From NCBI GenBank assembly GCA_961205875.1, contig OY540811.1, positions 15,679,248 to 15,743,247 on the forward strand: a DNA stretch of 64,000 bases, in the 5' to 3' direction. Shown piece by piece: positions 63,566 to 64,000 of the stretch. Made by a program: the position numbers and the translations under genes. Below the pieces are notes generated by a model. The model saw only the letters and a program-made list of their open reading frames with translations, made no database searches and was not told the DNA's origin. The DNA is from Sialis fuliginosa. Its lineage: Eukaryota > Arthropoda > Insecta > Megaloptera > Sialidae. How positions within the stretch are numbered: the stretch's first letter is position 1; the number at the start of each line of letters is the position of its first letter.

Positions 63566-64000
63566 TTTACCGTTTACTTAAAACCTTTCACTATAAATTA
63601 CAGACTCAATATTTATTAACACGTGAGAAATATGTTATAAAATTTCTCAATTGTCAACGAAGTTATTTTAGGGAAAAATAAAAATACATCATTGTTGGTA
63701 CCTACTGCTAATGTTTTATGTTGGTAGAGCAGTAAATGCAAATACATAGATGGGAAATTTAAATTTTACCTCTTTTTTATATTACTAAAATAAATCATAA
63801 ATTACGTAAGTTCGTAAGTATGTAGGTATATGGATATGGAAAAAAAACAATTAGGTATCTATTATTAATTTATTAACTAATATATTTATGGATATGCAAA
63901 CATATTATGTACATTTAAATACAATGTCTATTTAACATTAACGTCTTTATTGCCTGACTGTATTAATAAATATATTATTTAATTTCAAAATTGGATTTAA
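63566..64000. other. Upstream of eIF3l, no gene seen
   Basis: AT-rich sequence that should hold the eIF3l promoter and leader near 63,566-63,700. No other exon, repeat or RNA gene is evident up to the window edge. Confidence 0.5.

Overview
The window is AT-rich animal nuclear DNA with short GT-AG introns. It is almost certainly from an insect. A sap-feeding hemipteran such as an aphid is my best guess, from base composition, protein character and repeat style, but I cannot prove it. There are no prokaryotic operons, rRNA genes or CRISPR arrays.

The left three quarters (about 1-48,300) is gene-poor. Its only intact gene is an intronless protein kinase A catalytic subunit (19,475-20,536, minus). 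The rest is old repeats and transposon debris. It includes a Helitron (1,937-2,847), foldback MITEs (15,348-15,560 and 25,194-25,385), hAT-type MITEs with clean 8-bp target duplications (33,687-33,973 and 45,825-46,011), a pogo/Tigger-type transposase fragment (about 6,641-6,925), and two diverged copies of an unnamed repeat (5,654-5,990 and 43,099-43,468).

The most elaborate structure is a three-level nest at 34,193-40,484. The outer element is 6.3 kb with CACTG termini and a TA duplication. It has subterminal arrays of a GTAAAATTACTA-like motif and a decayed five-exon gene ending in a DUF4806-like domain. Inside it is a 1.74-kb hAT element with the perfect 8-bp duplication GTATAGAA. Inside that is a 1.3-kb near-perfect palindrome whose 85-bp centre encodes most of a cysteine-rich CXC-type zinc motif.

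The right quarter is gene-dense. In order: a prothymosin-like acidic nuclear protein (48,467-49,471, plus), a cathepsin D-type lysosomal aspartic protease (52,142-54,092, plus), the replication-repair factor TONSL (54,257-59,179, minus), the mitochondrial pentatricopeptide protein PTCD1 (59,450-61,665, plus) and translation factor eIF3 subunit l (61,788-63,565, minus). TONSL and PTCD1 diverge from a 270-bp shared intergenic region. Cathepsin D/TONSL and PTCD1/eIF3l are convergent pairs with gaps of 164 and 122 bp. These are housekeeping genes that share space, not a pathway.

The observation I would follow first is a dispersed repeat carrying a hammerhead ribozyme core. One copy (30,307-30,358, plus) lies in intergenic DNA. 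The other (55,418-55,471, minus) lies in an intron of TONSL in the same orientation as the gene, so it would be transcribed in the pre-mRNA.
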